Program-made: the position numbers and the translations under genes
NCBI GenBank assembly: GCA_035263105.1
Contig: DATFRO010000066.1
Span: forward strand, 1 to 64,000
Direction: 5' to 3'
Length of the DNA stretch: 64,000 nucleotides
Source: DATBVX01 sp035263105
GTDB lineage: Bacteria; Pseudomonadota; Gammaproteobacteria; Steroidobacterales; Steroidobacteraceae
The notes under the pieces: generated by a model
The model's input: only the letters and a program-made list of their open reading frames with translations
What the model was told of the DNA's origin: nothing
The model's database searches: none
Shown here: positions 63,741-64,000 of the stretch, piece after piece
Layout: each line of letters begins with the position of its first letter
How positions within the stretch are numbered: position 1 is the stretch's first letter

Positions 63741-64000
63741 TCAGCCTGGAGGAGGTCCTGCAGATTGCGTGCGTGCCTGCCACGCGGCGACGTCAGCGCG
63801 CAGGTCGCTCAGGCGCTGAACATTGAGTGCGGCACCGCGTTCGTCCTGGAGCACGCCGTGGAGTTTTTCCGCCAGGTGTTTGCCCGCGCCGATCATCTCC
63901 TCCACCAACGCCGCAGCATCCAGGGGCCCCGGCAGAACCGCAAACAGCGTCACGCCCGGAAAGCGTCGGCCGTCGATGCGCTCGAGATCGAAGGTCCCGG
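63741..64000 (-). CDS. zipA: Cell division protein ZipA, C-terminal end only
   Basis: The last 86 codons of a gene that enters from the right edge. The sequence FDLERIDGRRFPGVTLFAVLP, then EEMIGAGKHLAEKLHGVLQDE and LNVQRLSDLRADVAAW is the FtsZ-binding domain of ZipA, with the typical GVLQDERG motif. ZipA tethers FtsZ to the inner membrane. It ends nine bases before ligA. Confidence 0.9.
   Translation of the reverse strand, partial: GTFDLERIDGRRFPGVTLFAVLPGPLDAAALVEEMIGAGKHLAEKLHGVLQDERGAALNVQRLSDLRADVAAWQARTQSAGPPPG

Overview
The window is a GC-rich, densely coded stretch of a gammaproteobacterial chromosome. The gene orders thrS-infC-rpmI-rplT-pheS-pheT-ihfA-merR, pheA-hisC-aroA-cmk-rpsA-ihfB-lapA-lapB and mtaD-ubiG-mupP-(rmuC)-yciK are those of gammaproteobacteria. 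From memory, the block uvrB-aminotransferase-tRNA-Asn ... ihfB-rpsA ... gyrA-mtaD-ubiG-mupP-yciK matches Pseudomonas in order. Many short overlaps, GTG/TTG starts and lipoproteins of the DUF3300/DUF2950/DUF4136 kinds would fit a lineage near Xanthomonadales, Nevskiales or Steroidobacterales; that placement is inference. There are no rRNA genes, CRISPR arrays, transposases or phage genes.

Layout. 1-9.2 kb (minus strand): a DUF58 protein cut by the window edge with its MoxR ATPase, a membrane protein carrying a degenerate spermidine-synthase-like domain, a secreted arylsulfatase, and a sensory module of one receiver-only protein, one FixJ-type regulator and one histidine kinase with an ABC-substrate-binding-like periplasmic domain. 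9.3-14.7 kb: exported or lipid-anchored proteins (helical periplasmic protein, DUF2950, DUF3300, DUF4136, DUF3313) and an outer-membrane beta-barrel. 14.7-19.2 kb: a fused enoyl-CoA hydratase/3-hydroxyacyl-CoA dehydrogenase, a divergent amidohydrolase, a secreted protein of unknown function and an SDR. 19.3-22.9 kb: an OmpR-type regulator, its kinase and a Do-type protease, with a PmrA-box-like site between kinase and protease.

23-33 kb (minus): tRNA-Pro, a likely subtilase relic with a strong terminator, then (read from the far end) uvrB, tRNA-Val, thrS, infC, rpmI, rplT, pheS, pheT, ihfA and a MerR regulator. 33-38 kb: an aspartate-type aminotransferase, tRNA-Asn, a histone H1-like protein, galU, a ComEA-like protein, lapB and lapA. 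38.2-49.7 kb (minus): a large palindromic intergenic element, ihfB, rpsA, cmk, aroA, hisC, pheA, serA, serC and gyrA. 49.9-54.7 kb (plus): mtaD, ubiG, mupP, rmuC, yciK. 54.7-59.8 kb (minus): an rluB-like gene, scpB, scpA, trpS, an M50 protease and yciO. 59.9-61.6 kb (plus): yciB, bolA-like, a parvulin isomerase. 61.7-64 kb (minus): ligA and the end of zipA.

The core is housekeeping: translation, aromatic amino acid, serine and histidine synthesis, chromosome segregation and topology, and envelope control. The most unusual signals are the palindromic element at 38.2 kb; an RluB-family protein without the catalytic aspartate; infC that can only start at AUC; an rpsA leader with three hairpins and no Shine-Dalgarno, much like the E. 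coli S1 autoregulatory leader; a TrpRS with an iron-sulfur-type cysteine motif; and the PmrA-like box in front of the protease. No wholly new multi-gene system is evident.
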